A DNA stretch of 64,000 nucleotides from Coriaria nepalensis (lineage: Eukaryota > Streptophyta > Magnoliopsida > Cucurbitales > Coriariaceae): assembly GCA_027186245.1 (NCBI GenBank), contig CP114482.1, positions 19,797,209-19,861,208 of the forward strand, read 5' to 3'. The translations under genes and the position numbers were made by a program. The notes beneath the pieces are model-generated. The model did no database searches. It saw only the letters and a list, made by a program, of their open reading frames with translations, and had not been told where the DNA came from. Below are positions 47,001-60,800 of the stretch, piece after piece. How positions within the stretch are numbered: the stretch's first letter is position 1; each line of letters begins with the position of its first letter.

Positions 47001-50000
47001 GGTTCGAAGTGCCTTCAAACAATTTAATGATGGAAAAAACTGAGCGATATGCTTTTTAATGGTAAAATAATGCATTGTTGTCTTCAATAGATTAATTACA
47101 AGTTACGTAAGAAAATAATGTATGAAGGGCAAAAATAGAATTCGTTCGAATTAAGTTAGAATGATTTAATGACTAGAAGAGACTCAATGACATGACTTCA
47201 AGGCTAAACAAATGCATTCTTGCCTTCAATAGATCAACTCCAAGTTATGCACGAAAGTCATGTCTAAAGGCCGAATTTCGTTCGAAGTGATTTAGAATGA
47301 TTTGCTGTCTAAAAGAGACGCAAAAATATGACTTTAAGGCTAAAAAATGCATAGTTGCCATCAATAGATCAATTGCAAGTTATGCATGAAAGTCGCTTTT
47401 TAAATGCAAAAAGAAAATTGGTTTGCAGCGCCTTCAAACAATTTAATGATTGAAAAGACTGAGTGATATGCTTTTTAACGCTAATATAATGCATTGTTGT
47501 CCTTAGAAGATTAATTGCAAGTTATGTAAGAAAATAATGTTTGGAGGGCAAAAATAGAATTTGTCCGAATTAATTTAAAATGATTTAATGACTAGATGAG
47601 ACTCAGTGACATGACTTCAAGGCTAAACAAATGCATTGTTGCCTTCAATAGATCAACTGCAAGTTGTGCACGAAAGTCATCTTTAAAGGCCGAATTTCGT
47701 TCGAACTGAGTTAGAATGATTTATTGACTAAAAGAGACCCAAAAATATGACTTTAAGGCTAAAAAATGCATAGTTGCCATCAATAGATCAATTGCAAGTT
47801 ATGCATGAAATTCGCTTTTTAAATGCAAAAAGAGAATTGGTTCGATGTGCCTTCAAATAATCTAATGATTGAAAAGACTGAGTGATATGCTTTTTAATGC
47901 TAAAATAATGCATTGTTGTCTTCAATAAATTAATTACAAGTTATGTAAGAAAATAATGTTTGAAGGGCAAAAATAGAATTCGTTCGAATTAATTTAGAAT
48001 GATTTAATGACTAGAAGAGACTCAGTGACATGATTTCAAGGCTAAACAAATGCATTGTTGTCTTCAATAGATCAACTGCAAGTTATGCACGAAAGTCATG
48101 TCTAAAGGCCGAATTTCGTTCGGAGTGATTTAGAATGATTTATTGACAAAACGAGACGCAAAAATATGACTTTAAGGCTAAAAAATGCATAGTTGCCATC
48201 AACAGATCAATTGCAAGTTATGCATGAAAGTCGCTTTTTAAATGCAAAAAGAGAACTGGTTCGAAGTGCCTCCAAACAATTTAGTGATTGAAAAGACTGA
48301 GTGATATGCTTTTTAATGGTAAAATAATGCATTGTTGTCTTCAATAAATTAATTACAAGTTATGTAAGAAAATAATGTTTGAAGGGCAAAAATAGAATTC
48401 GTTCGAATTAATTTAGAATGATTTAATGACTAGAAGAGACTCAGTTACATGACTTCAAGGCTAAAGAAACGCATTGTTGCCTTCAATAGATCAACTGCAA
48501 GTTATGCACGAAAGTCATGTTTAAAGGCCGAATTTCGTTCGAAGTGATTTACAATGATTTACTAACTAAAAGAGACGCAAAAATATAACTTTAAGGCTAA
48601 AAAATGCATAGTTGCCATCAATAGATCAATTGCAAGTTATGCATGAAAGTCACTTTTTAAATGCAAAAAGAGAATTGGTTCGAAGTGCCTTCAAACAATT
48701 TAATGATTGAAAAGACTGAGTGATATGATTTTTAATGCTAAAATAATGCATTGTTGTCCTCAATAGATTAATTACAAAGTATGTAAGAAAATAATGTTTG
48801 AAGGGCAAAAATAGAATTCGTTCGAATTAATTTAGAATGATTTAATGACTAGAAGAGACTCAGTGACATGACTTCAAGGCTAAACAAATGCATTGTTGCC
48901 TTCAATAGATCAACTGCAAGTTATGCACGAAAGTCATGGTTAAAGGCCGAATTTCGTTCGAAGTGATTTACAATGATTTACTGACTAAAAGAGACGCAAA
49001 AATATGACTCTTAAGGCTAAAAAATGCATAGTTGCCATCAATAGATCAATTGCAAGTTATGCATGAAAGTCGCTTTTTAAATGCAAAAGGAGAATTGGTT
49101 TGCAGCGCCTTCAAACAATTTAATGATTGAAAAGACTGAGTGATATGCTTTTTAACGCTAAAATAATGCATTGTTGTCCTTAGAAGATTAATTGCAAGTT
49201 ATGTAAGAAAATAATGTTTGGAGGGCAAAAATAGAATTTGTCCGAATGAATTTAAAATGATTTAATGACTAGATGAGACTCAGTGACATGACTTCAAGGC
49301 TAATCAAATGCATTGTTGCCTTCAATAGATCAACTGCTAGTTGTGCACGAAAGTCATCTTTAAAGGCCGAATTTCGTTCGAACTGATTTAGAATGATCTA
49401 TTGACTAAAAGAGACGCAAAAATATGACTTTAAGGCTAAAAAAATGCATAGTTGCCATCAATAGATAAATTGCAAATTATCCATGAAAGTCGCGTTCTAA
49501 ATGCAAAAAGAGAATTGGTTTGAAGTGCCTTCAAACAATTTAATGATGGAAAAAACTGAGCGATATGCTTTTTAATGGTAAAATAATGCATTGTTGTCTT
49601 CAATAGATTAATTACAAGTTACGTAAGAAAATAGTGTATGAGGGGCAAAAATAGAATTCGTTCGAATTAATTTAGAATGATTTAATGACTAGAAGAGACT
49701 CAATGACATGACTTCAAGGCTAAACAAATGCATTGTTGCCTTCAATAGATCAACTGCAAGTTATGCACGAAAGTCATGTCTAAAGGCCGAATTTCGTTCG
49801 AAGTGATTTAGAATAATTTGCTGACTAAAAGAGACACAAAAATATGACTTTAAGGCTAAAAAATGCATAGTTGCCATCAATAGATCAATTGCAAGTTATG
49901 CATGAAAGTCACTTTTTAAATGCAAAAAGAGAATTGGTTCGAAGTGCCTTCAAACAATTTAATGATTGAAAATACTGAGTGATATGATTTTTAATGCTAA

Positions 50001-52369
50001 AATAATGCATTGTTGTCCTCAATAGATTAATTACAAAGTATGTAAGAAATAATGTTTGAAGGGCAAAAATAGAATTCGTTCGAATTAATTTAGAATGATT
50101 TAATGACTAGAAGAGACTCAGTGACATGACTTCAAGGATAAACAAATGCATTGTTGCCTTCAATAGATCAACTGCAAGTTATGCACGAAAGTCATGGTTA
50201 AAGGCCGAATTTCGTTCGAAGTGATTTACAATGATTTACTGACTAAAAGAGACGCAAAAATATGACTCTAAGGCTAAAAAATGCATAGTTGCCATCAATA
50301 GATCAATTGCAAGTTATGCATGAAAGTCGCTTTTTAAATGCAAAAGGAGAATTGGTTTGCAGCGCCTTCAAACAATTTAATGATTGAAAAGACTGAGTGA
50401 TATGCTTTTTAACGCTAAAATAATGCATTGTTGTCCTTAGAAGATTAATTGCAAGTTATGTAAGAAAATAATGTTTGGAGGGCAAAAATAGAATTTGTCC
50501 GAATGAATTTAAAATGATTTAATGACTAGATGAGACTCAGTGACATGACTTCAAGGCTAATCAAATGCATTGTTGCCTTCAATAGATCAACTGCAAGTTG
50601 TGCACGAAAGTCATCTTTAAAGGCCGAATTTCGTTCGAACTGATTTAGAATGATTTATTGACTAAAAGAGACGCACAAATATGACTTTAAGGCTAAAAAA
50701 TGCATAGTTGCCATCAATAGATCAATTGCAAGTTATGCATGAAACTCGTGTTTTAAATACAAAAATAGAATTGGTTCGACGTGCCTTCAAACAATTTAAT
50801 GATTGAGAAGACTGAGTGATATGCTTTTTAATGCTAAAATATTGCATTGTTGTCTTCAATAGATTAATTACAAGTTATGTAAGAAAATAATGTTTGAAGG
50901 GCAAAAATAGAATTCGTTCGAATTAATTTAGAATGATTTAATGACTAGAAGAGACTCAGTGACATAACTTCAACGCTAAACAAATGCATTGTTGCCTTCA
51001 ATAGATCAATTGCAAGTTGTGCACGAAAGTCATGTTTAAAGGCCGAATTTCGTTCGAAGTGATTTAGAATGATTTATTGACTAAAAGAGACGCAAAAATA
51101 TGACTTTAAGGCTAAAAAATGCATAGTTGCCATCAATAGATCAATTGCAAATTATCCATGAAAGTCGCGTTCTAAATGCAAAAAGAGAATTGGTTCGAAG
51201 TGCCTTCAAACAATTTAATGATGGAAAAAACTGAGCGATATGCTTTTTAATGGTAAAATAATGCATTGTTGTCTTCAATAGATTAATTACAAGTTACGTA
51301 AGAAAATAATGGATGAAGGGCAAAAATAGAATTCGTTCGAATTAATTTAGAATGATTTAATGACTAGAAGAGACTCAATGACATGACTTCAAGGCTAAAC
51401 AAATGCATTGTCGCCTTGAATAGATCAACTGCAAGTTATGCACGAAAGTCATGTCTAAAGGCCGAATTTCGTTCGAAGTGATTTAGAATGATTTGCTGAC
51501 TAAAAGAGACGCAAAAATATGACTTTAAGGCTAAAAAATGCATAGTTGCCATCAATAGATCAATTGGAAGTTATGCATGAAAGTCGCTTTTTAAATGCAA
51601 AAAGAGAATTGGTTTGCAGCGCCTTCAAACAATTTAATGATTGAAAAGACTGAGTGATATGCTTTTTAACGCTAAAATAATGCATTGTTGTCCTTAGAAG
51701 ATTAATTGCAAGTTATGTAAGAAAATAATGTTTGGAGGGCAAAAATAGAATTTGTCCGAATTAATTTAAAATGATTTAATGACTAGATGAGACTCAGTGA
51801 CATGACTTCAAGGCTAAACAACTGCATTGTTGCCTTCAATAGATCAACTGCAAGTTGTGCACGAAAGTCATGTTTAAAGGCCGAATTTCGTTCGAACTGA
51901 TTTAGAATGATCTATTGACTAAAAGAGACGCAAAAATATGACTTTAAGGCTAAAAAAATGCATAGTTGCCATCAATAGATAAATTGCAAATTATCCATGA
52001 AAGTCGCGTTCTAAATGCAAAAAGAGAATTGGTTTGAAGTGCCTTCAAACAATTTAATGATGGAAAAAACTGAGCGATATGCTTTTTAATGGTAAAATAA
52101 TGCATTGTTGTCTTCAATAGATTAATTACAAGTTACGTAAGAAAATAGTGTATGAGGGGCAAAAATAGAATTCGTTCGAATTAATTTAGAATGATTTAAT
52201 GACTAGAAGAGACTCAATGACATGACTTCAAGGCTAAACAAATGCATTGTTGCCTTCAATAGATCAACTGCAAGTTATGCACGAAAGTCATGTCTAAAGG
52301 CCGAATTTCGTTCGAAGTGATTTAGAATGATTTGCGGACTAAAAGAGACACAAAAATATGACTTTAAGG

Positions 52370-53492
52370 CTAAAAAATGCATAGTTGCCATCAATAGATC
52401 AATTGCAAGTTATGCATGAAAGTCGCTTTTTAAATGCAAAAAGAGAATTGGTTTGCAGCGCCTTCAAACAATTTAATGATTGAAAAGACTGAGTGATATG
52501 CTTTTTAACGCTAAAATAATGCATTGTTGTCCTTAGAAGATTAATTGCAAGTTATGTAAGAAAATAATGTTTGGAGGGCAAAAATAGAATTTGTCCGAAT
52601 TAATTTAAAATGATTTAATGACTAGATGAGACTCAGTGACATGACTTCAAGGCTAAACAACTGCATTGTTGCCTTCAATAGATCAACTGCAAGTTGTGCA
52701 CGAAAGTCATGTTTAAAGGCCGAATTTCGTTCGAACTGATTTAGAATGATCTATTGACTAAAAGAGACGCAAAAATATGACTTTAAGGCTAAAAAAATGC
52801 ATAGTTGCCATCAATAGATAAATTGCAAATTATCCATGAAAGTCGCGTTCTAAATGCAAAAAGAGAATTGGTTTGAAGTGCCTTCAAACAATTTAATGAT
52901 GGAAAAAACTGAGCGATATGCTTTTTAATGGTAAAATAATGCATTGTTGTCTTCAATAGATTAATTACAAGTTATGTAAGAAAATAATATTTGAAGGGTG
53001 AAAATAGAATTCGTTCGAACTAATTTAGAATGATTTAATGACTACAAGAGACTCAGTGACATGACTTTAAGGCTAAACAAATGCATTGTTGCCTTCAATA
53101 GATCAACTCCAAGTTATGCATGAAAGTCGCTTTTTAAATGCAAAAAGAGAATTGGTTTGCAGCGCCTTCAAACAATTTAATGATTGAAAAGACTGAGTGA
53201 TATGCTTTTTAACGCTAAAATAATGCATTGTTGTCCTTAGAAGATTAATTGCAAGTTATGTAAGAAAATAATGTTTGGAGGGCAAAAATAGAATTTGTCC
53301 GAATTAATTTAAAATGATTTAATGACTAGATGAGACTCAGTGACATGACTTCAAGGCTAAACAAATGCATTGTTGCCTTCAATAGATCAACTGCAAGTTG
53401 TGCACGAAAGTCATGTTTAAAGGCCGAATTTCGTTCGAACCGAGTTAGAATGATTTACTGACCAAAAGAGACGCAAAAATATGACTTTAAAG
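52370..53492 (+). repeat. 8-monomer tandem duplication, copy 1
   Basis: Copy 1 runs from the Q-type B near 52370 to near 53492, and copy 2 follows directly. The period is 1123 bp, eight monomers. Shared markers are the CTGCATTGTT start at 52662 and 53785, GATCTATTGAC, AATATTTGAAGGGTG, GTTCGAACTAATT, GACTACAAGAG, the A/B hybrid, and CGAACCGA followed by GACCAAAAGAG. The end points are approximate because the copies merge gradually into flanking units of similar type. Confidence 0.86.
53082..53223 (+). repeat. Hybrid A/B monomer
   Basis: It starts as A (TGCATTGTTGCCTTCAATAG, CAACTCC) and changes to B at AAGTTATGCATGAAAGTCGC. The unit 53082-53365 therefore has two monomers and 284 bp. The switch lies in the stretch AAGTTATGCA shared by A and B. 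This event is distinct from that at 18852, because the A parent carries CAACTCCAAG. Confidence 0.87.
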
Positions 53493-54638
53493 CTAAAAAA
53501 TGCATAGTTGCCATCAATAGATCAATTGCAAGTTATGCATGAAAGTCGCTTTTTAAATGCAAAAAGAGAATTGGTTTGCAGCGCCTTCAAACAATTTAAT
53601 GATTGAAAAGACTGAGTGATATGCTTTTTAACGCTAAAATAATGCATTGTTGTCCTTAGAAGATTAATTGCAAGTTATGTAAGAAAATAATGTTTGGAGG
53701 GCAAAAATAGAATTTGTCCGAATTAATTTAAAATGATTTAATGACTAGATGAGACTCAGTGACATGACTTCAAGGCTAAACAACTGCATTGTTGCCTTCA
53801 ATAGATCAACTGCAAGTTGTGCACGAAAGTCATGTTTAAAGGCCGAATTTCGTTCGAACTGATTTAGAATGATCTATTGACTAAAAGAGACGCAAAAATA
53901 TGACTTTAAGGCTAAAAAAATGCATAGTTGCCATCAATAGATAAATTGCAAATTATCCATGAAAGTCGCGTTCTAAATGCAAAAAGAGAATTGGTTTGAA
54001 GTGCCTTCAAACAATTTAATGATGGAAAAAACTGAGCGATATGCTTTTTAATGGTAAAATAATGCATTGTTGTCTTCAATAGATTAATTACAAGTTATGT
54101 AAGAAAATAATATTTGAAGGGTGAAAATAGAATTCGTTCGAACTAATTTAGAATGATTTAATGACTACAAGAGACTCAGTGACATGACTTTAAGGCTAAA
54201 CAAATGCATTGTTGCCTTCAATAGATCAACTCCAAGTTATGCATGAAAGTCGCTTTTTAAATGCAAAAAGAGAATTGGTTTGCAGCGCCTTCAAACAATT
54301 TAATGATTGAAAAGACTGAGTGATATGCTTTTTAACGCTAAAATAATGCATTGTTGTCCTTAGAAGATTAATTGCAAGTTATGTAAGAAAATAATGTTTG
54401 GAGGGCAAAAATAGAATTTGTCCGAATTAATTTAAAATGATTTAATGACTAGATGAGACTCAGTGACATGACTTCAAGGCTAAACAAATGCATTGTTGCC
54501 TTCAATAGATCAACTGCAAGTTGTGCACGAAAGTCATGTTTAAAGGCCGAATTTCGTTCGAACCGATTTAGAATGATTTACTGACCAAAAGAGACGCAAA
54601 AATATGACTTTAAAGCTAAAAAATGCATAGTTGCCATT
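53493..54638 (+). repeat. 8-monomer tandem duplication, copy 2
   Basis: This is the second copy of the 1123-bp block. The clearest difference seen is GAACCGAGTTAG (53366 unit) against GAACCGATTTAG (54489 unit). The copies part in the following B monomer, where copy 2 continues as subtype U (GCCATTAATAG, ATTCCAAG). Confidence 0.86.
54205..54346 (+). repeat. Hybrid A/B monomer, duplicate of 53082-53223
   Basis: It has the same junction and flanks as the hybrid at 53082, 1123 bp downstream. It was copied by the tandem duplication of the block and did not arise again. The unit is 54205-54488, 284 bp. Confidence 0.87.
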
Positions 54639-55734
54639 AATAGATCAATTCCAAGTTATGCATGAAAGTCGCTTTTTAAATGCAGAAAGAGAATTGGTTC
54701 GAAGTGCCTTCAAACAATTTAATGATTGAAAATACTGAGTGATATGCTTTTTAATGCTAAAATAATGCATTGTTGTCTTCAATAGATTAATTACAAAGTA
54801 TGTAAGAAAATAATGTTTGAAGGGCAAAAATAGAATTCGTTCGAATTAATTTAGAATGATTTAATGACTAGAAGAGACTCAGTTACATGACTTCAAGGCT
54901 AAACAAACGCATTGTTGCCTTCAATAGATCAACTGCAAGTTATGCACGAAAGTCATGTTTAAAGGCCGAATTTCGTTCGAAGTGATTTAGATTGATTTAC
55001 TGACTAAAAGAGACGCAAAAATATGACATTAAGCCTAAAAAATGCATAGTTGCCATCAATAGATCAATTGCAAGTTATGCATGAAAGTCGCTTTTTAAAT
55101 GCAAAAAGAGAATTGGTTCGAAGTGCCTCCAAACAATTTAATGATTGAAAAGACTGAGTGATATGCTTTTTAACGCTAAAATAATGCATTGTTGTCTTCA
55201 ATAGATTAATTACAAGTTATGTAAGAAAATAATGTTTGAAGGGCAAAAATAGAATTCGTTCGAATTAATTTAAAATGATTTAATGACTAGAAGAGACTCA
55301 GTGACATGATTTCAAGGCTAAACAAATGCATTGTTGCCTTCAATAGATCAACTGCAAGTTATGCACGAAAGTCATGTTTAAAGGCCGAATTTCGTTCGAA
55401 GTGATTTACAATGATTTACTGACTAAAAGAGACGCAAAAATATGACTTTAAGGCTAAAAAATGCATAGTTGCCATCAATAGATCAATTGCAAGTTATGCA
55501 TGAAAGTCGCTTTTTAAATGCAAAAAGAGAATTGGTTCGAAGTGCCTCCGAACAATTTAGTGATTGAAAAGACTGAGTGATATGCTTTTTAATGCTAAAA
55601 TAATGCATTGTTGTCTTCAATAGATTAATTACAAGTTATGTAAGAAAATAATGTTTGAAGGGCAAAAATAGAATTCGTTCGAATTAATTTAGAATGATTT
55701 AATGACTAGAAGAGACTCAGTGACATGATTTCAA

Positions 55735-57839
55735 GGCTAAACAAATGCATTGTTGCCTTCAATAGATCAACTGCAAGTTGTGCACGAAAGTCATGTTTAA
55801 AGGCCGAATTTCGTTGAAAGTGATTTAGAAAGATTTAATGACTAAAAGAGACGCAAAAATATGAATTTAAGGCTAAAAAATGCATAGTTGCCATCAATAG
55901 ATAAATTGCAAGTTATGCATGAAAGTCGCTTTTTGAATGCAAAAAGAGAATTGGTTCGAAGTACCTTCAAACAATTTAATGATTGAAAATACTGAGTGAT
56001 ATGCTTTTTAATGCTAAAATAATGCATTGTTGTCTTCAATAGATTAATTACAAGTTATGTAAGAAAATAATGTTTGAAGGGCAAAAATAGAATTCGTTCG
56101 AATTAATTTAGAATGATTTAATGACTAGAAGAGACTCAGTGACATGATTTCAAGGCTAAACAAATGCATTGTTGCCTTCAATAGATCAACTGCAAGTTAT
56201 GCATGAAAGTCATGTTTAAAGGCCGAATTTCGTTCGAAGTGATTTAGATTGATTTACTGACTAAAAGAGACGCAAAAATATGACATTAAGGCTAAAAAAA
56301 TGCATAGTTGCCTTCAATAGATAAATTGCAAATTATCCATGAAAGTCGCGTTCTAAATGCAAAAAGAGAATTGGTTCGAAGTGCCTTCAAACAATTTAAT
56401 GATGGAAAAAACTGAGGGATATGCTTTTTAATGGTAAAATAATGCTTTGTTGTCTTCAATAGATTAATTACAAGTTACGTAAGAAAATAATGTATGAAGG
56501 GCAAAAATAGAATTTGTTCGAATTAATTTAGAATGATTTAATGACTAGAAGAGACTCAATGACATGACTTCAAGGCTAAACAAATGCATTGTTGCCTTCA
56601 ATAGATCAACTCCAAGTTATGCACGAAAGTCATGAAAGTCGCTTTTTAAATGCAAAAAGGGAATTGGTTTGCAGCGCCTTCAAACAATTTAATGATTGAA
56701 AAGACTGAGTGATATGCTTTTTAACGCTAAAATAATGCATTGCTGTCCTTAGAAGATTAATTGCAAGTTATGTAAGAAAATAATGTTTGGAGGGCAAAAA
56801 TAGAATTTGTCCGAATTAATTTAAAATGATTCAATGACGAGATGAGACTCAGTGACATGACTTCAAGGCTAAACAAATGCATTGTTGCCTTCAATAGATC
56901 AGCTGCACGTTGTGCACGAAAGTCATGTTTAAAGGCCGAATTTCGTTCGAACTGATTTAGAATGATTTATTCACTAAAAGAGACGCAAAAATATGACTTT
57001 AAGGCTAAAAATGCATAGTTGCCATCAATAGATCAATTGCAAGTTATGCATGAAAGTCGCTTTTTAAATGCAAAAAGAGAATTGGTTCGAAGTGCCTTCA
57101 AACAATTTAATGATTGAAAATACTGAGTGATATGCTTTTTAATGCTAAAATAATGCATTGTTGTCTTCAATAGATTAATTACAAAGTATGTAAGAAAATA
57201 ATGTTTGAAGGGCAAAAATAGAATTCGTTCGAATTAATTTAGAATGATTTAATGACTAGAAGAGACTCAGTGACATAACTTAAACGCTAATCAAATGCAT
57301 TGTTGCCTTCAATAGATCAACTGCAAGTTGTGCACGAAAGTCATCTTTAAAGGCCGAATTTCGTTCGAACTGATTTAGAATGATTTTTTGACTAAAAGAG
57401 ACGCAAAAATATGACTTTAAGGCTAAAAAATGCATAGTTGCCATCAATAGATCAATTGCAAGTTATGCATGAAAGTTGCTTTTTAAATGCAAAAATAGAA
57501 TTGGTTTGCAGCGCCTTCACACAATTTAATGATTGAAAAGACTGAGTGATATGCTTTTTAACGCTAAAATAATGCATTGTTGTCCTTAGAAGATTAATTA
57601 CAAGTTATGTAAGAAAATAATGTTTGAAGGGCAAAAATAGAATTTGTTCGAATTAATTTAAAATTATTTAATGAGTAGATGAGACTCAGTGACATGACTT
57701 CAAGGCTAAACAAATGCATTGTTGCCTTCAATAGATCAACTGCAAGTTGTGCACGAAAGTCATGTTTAAAGGCCGAATTTCGTTCGAACTGATTTAGAAT
57801 GATCTATTGACTAAAAGAGACGCAAAAATATGACTTTAA
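55735..57839 (+). repeat. Near-identical segmental duplication of about 2.1 kb, copy 1
   Basis: This segment recurs at 61896-64000 at a constant offset of 6161 bp. Reading both line by line, I found only two differences, close together (ACGCAAAAAT against ATGCAATAAT, at about 55851 and 62012). Shared rare markers include CGTTGAAAGTG, GAAGTACCTTC, ACTGAGGGATATG, AATGCTTTGTTG, the 151-bp hybrid at 56585, GCTGCACGTTGTGC, TATTCACTAAAAG and GATTTTTTGAC. Left of about 55735 the flanking C monomers are of different types. The right end is cut by the window. Confidence 0.92.
56585..56735 (+). repeat. Out-of-register A/B hybrid monomer (151 bp)
   Basis: A runs to GCACGAAAGTCATG and is joined to B at CATGAAAGTCGC, giving GAAAGTCATGAAAGTC. 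The hybrid is 9 bp longer than a normal monomer because the joined points are not equivalent. They share only the short word CATG. The unit 56585-56877 is 293 bp. Unlike the other hybrids this points to joining at microhomology rather than exchange between aligned monomers. Confidence 0.88.
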
Positions 57840-60800
57840 GGCTAAAAAAATGCATAGTTGCCATCAATAGATAAATTGCAAATTATCCATGAAAGTCGCG
57901 TTCTAAATGCAAAAAGAGAATTGGTTTGAAGTGCCTTCAAACAATTTAATGATGGAAAAAACTGAGCGATATGCTTTTTAATGGTAAAATAATGCATTGT
58001 TGTCTTCAATAGATTAATTACAAGTTACGTAAGAAAATAGTGTATGAGGGGCAAAAATAGAATTCGTTCGAATTAATTTAGAATGATTTAATGACTAGAA
58101 GAGACTCAATGACATGACTTCAAGGCTAAACAAATGCATTGTTGCCTTCAATAGATCAACTGCAAGTTATGCACGAAAGTCATGTCTAAAGGCCGAATTT
58201 CGTTCGAAGTGATTTAGAATGATTTGCTGACTAAAAGAGACGCAAAAATATGACTTTAAGGCTAAAAAATGCATTGTTGCCATCAATAGATCAATTGCAA
58301 GTTATGCATGAAAGTCGCTTTTTAAATGCAAAAAGAGAATTGGTTTGCAGCGCCCTCAAACAATTTAATGATTGAAAAGACTGAGTGATATGGTTTTTAA
58401 CGCTAAAATAATGCATTGTTGTTTTTAGAAGATTAATTGCAAGTTATGTAAGAAAATAATGTTTGGAGGGCAAAAATACAATTTGTTCGAATTAATTTAA
58501 AATGATTTAATAACTAGATGAGACTCAGTGACATGACTTCAAGGCTAAACAAATGCATTGTTGCCTTCAATAGATCAACTGCAAGTTGTGCACGAAAGTC
58601 ATGTTTAAAGGCCGAATTTCGTTTGAACTGATTTAGAATGATTTATTGACTAAAAGAGACGCAAAAATATGACTTTAAGGCTAAAAAATGCATAGTTGCC
58701 ATCAATAGATCAATTGCAAATTATCCATGAAAGTCGCGTTCTAAATGCAAAAAGAGAATTGGTTCGAAGTGCCTTCAAACAATTTAATGATGGAAAAAAC
58801 TGAGCGATATGCTTTTTAATGGTAAAATAATGCATTGTTGTCTTCAATAGATTAATTACAAGTTACGTAAGAAAATAATTTATGAAGGGCAAAAATAGAA
58901 TTCGTTCGAATTAATTTAGAATGATTTATTGACTAGAAGAGACTCAATGACATGACTTCAAGGCTAAACAAATGCATTGTTGCCTTCAATAGATCAACTG
59001 CAAGTTATGCACGAAAGTCATGTCTAAAGGCCGAATTTCGTTCGAAGTGATTTAGAATGATTTGCTGACTAAAAGAGACTCAAAAATATGACTTTAAGGT
59101 TAAAAAATGCATAGTTGCCATCAATAGATCAATTGCAAGTTATGCATGAAAGTCGCGTTTTAAATGCAAAAAGAGAATTGGTTTGCAGCGCCTTCAAACA
59201 ATTTAATGATTGAAAAGACTGAGTGATATGCTTTTTAACGCTAAAATAATGCATTGTTGTCCTCAGAAGATTAATTGCAAGTTATGTAAGAAAATAATGT
59301 TTGGAGGGCAAAAATGGAATTTGTCCGAATTAATTTAAAATGATTTAATGACTAGATGAGACTCAGTGACATGACTTCAAGGCTAAACAAATGCATTGTT
59401 GCCTTCAATAGATCAACTGCAAGTTGTGCACGAAAGTCATGTTTAAAGGCCGAATTTCGTTCGAACCGATTTAGAATGATTTATTGACTAAAAGAGACGC
59501 AAATATATGACTTTAAGGCTAAAAAATGCATAGTTTCCATCAATAGATCAATTGCAATTTATGCATGAAAGTCGCTTTTTAAATGCAAAAAGAGAATTGG
59601 TTCGAAGTGCCTTCAAACAATTTAATGATTGAAAATACTGAGTGATGTGCTTTTTAATGCTAAAATAATGCATTGTTGTCTTCAATAGATTAATTACAAA
59701 GTGTGTAAGAAAATAATGTTTGAAGGGCAAAAATAGAATTCGTTCGAATTAATTTAGAATGATTTAATGACTAGAAGAGACTCAGTGACATGATTTCAAG
59801 GCTAAACAAATGCATTGTTGTCTTCAATAGATCAACTGCAAGTTATGCACGAAAGTCATGTTCAAAGGCCGAATTTCGTTCGAAGTGATTTAGAATGATT
59901 TATTGACTAAAAGAGACGCAGAATTATGACTTTAAGGCTAAAAAATGCATAGTTGCCATCAATAGATCAATTGCAAGTTATGCATGAAAGTCGCTTTTTA
60001 AATGCAAAAAGAGAACTGGTTCGAAGTGCCTCCAAACAATTTAGTGATTCAAAAGACTGAGTGATATGCTTTTTAATGCTAAAATAATGCATTGTTGTCT
60101 TCAATAGATTAATTACAAGTTATGTAAGAAAATAATGTTTGAAGGGAAAAAATAGAATTCGTTCGAATTAATTTAGAATCATTTAATGACTAGAAGAGAC
60201 TCAGTGACATGATTTCAAGGCTAAACAAATGCATTGTTGCCTTCAATAGATCAACTGCAAGTTATGCACGAAAGTCATGTTTAAAGGCCGAATTTCGTTC
60301 GAAGTGATTTAGAATGATTTATTGACTAAAAGAGACGCAAAAATATGACTTTAAGGCTAAAAAAATGCATAGTTGCCATCAATAGATAAATTGCAAATTA
60401 TCCATGAAAGTCGCGTTCTAAATGCAAAAAGAGAATTGGTTCGAAGTGCCTTCAAACCATTTAATGATGGAAAAAACTGAGCGATATGCTTTTTAATGGT
60501 AAAATAATGCATTGTTGTCTTCAATAGATTAATTACAAGTTACGTAAGAAAATAATGTATGAAGGGCAAAAATAGAATTTGTTCGAATTAATTTAGAATG
60601 ATTTAATGACTAGAAGAGACTCAATGACATGACTTCAAGGCTAAACAAATGCATTGTTGCCTTCAATAGATCAACTCCAAGTTATGCACGAAAGTCATGT
60701 GTAAAGGCCGAATTTCGTTCGAAGTGATTTAGAATGATTTGCTGTCTAAAAGAGACACAAAAATATGACTTTAAGGCTAAAAAATGCATAGTTGCCATCA

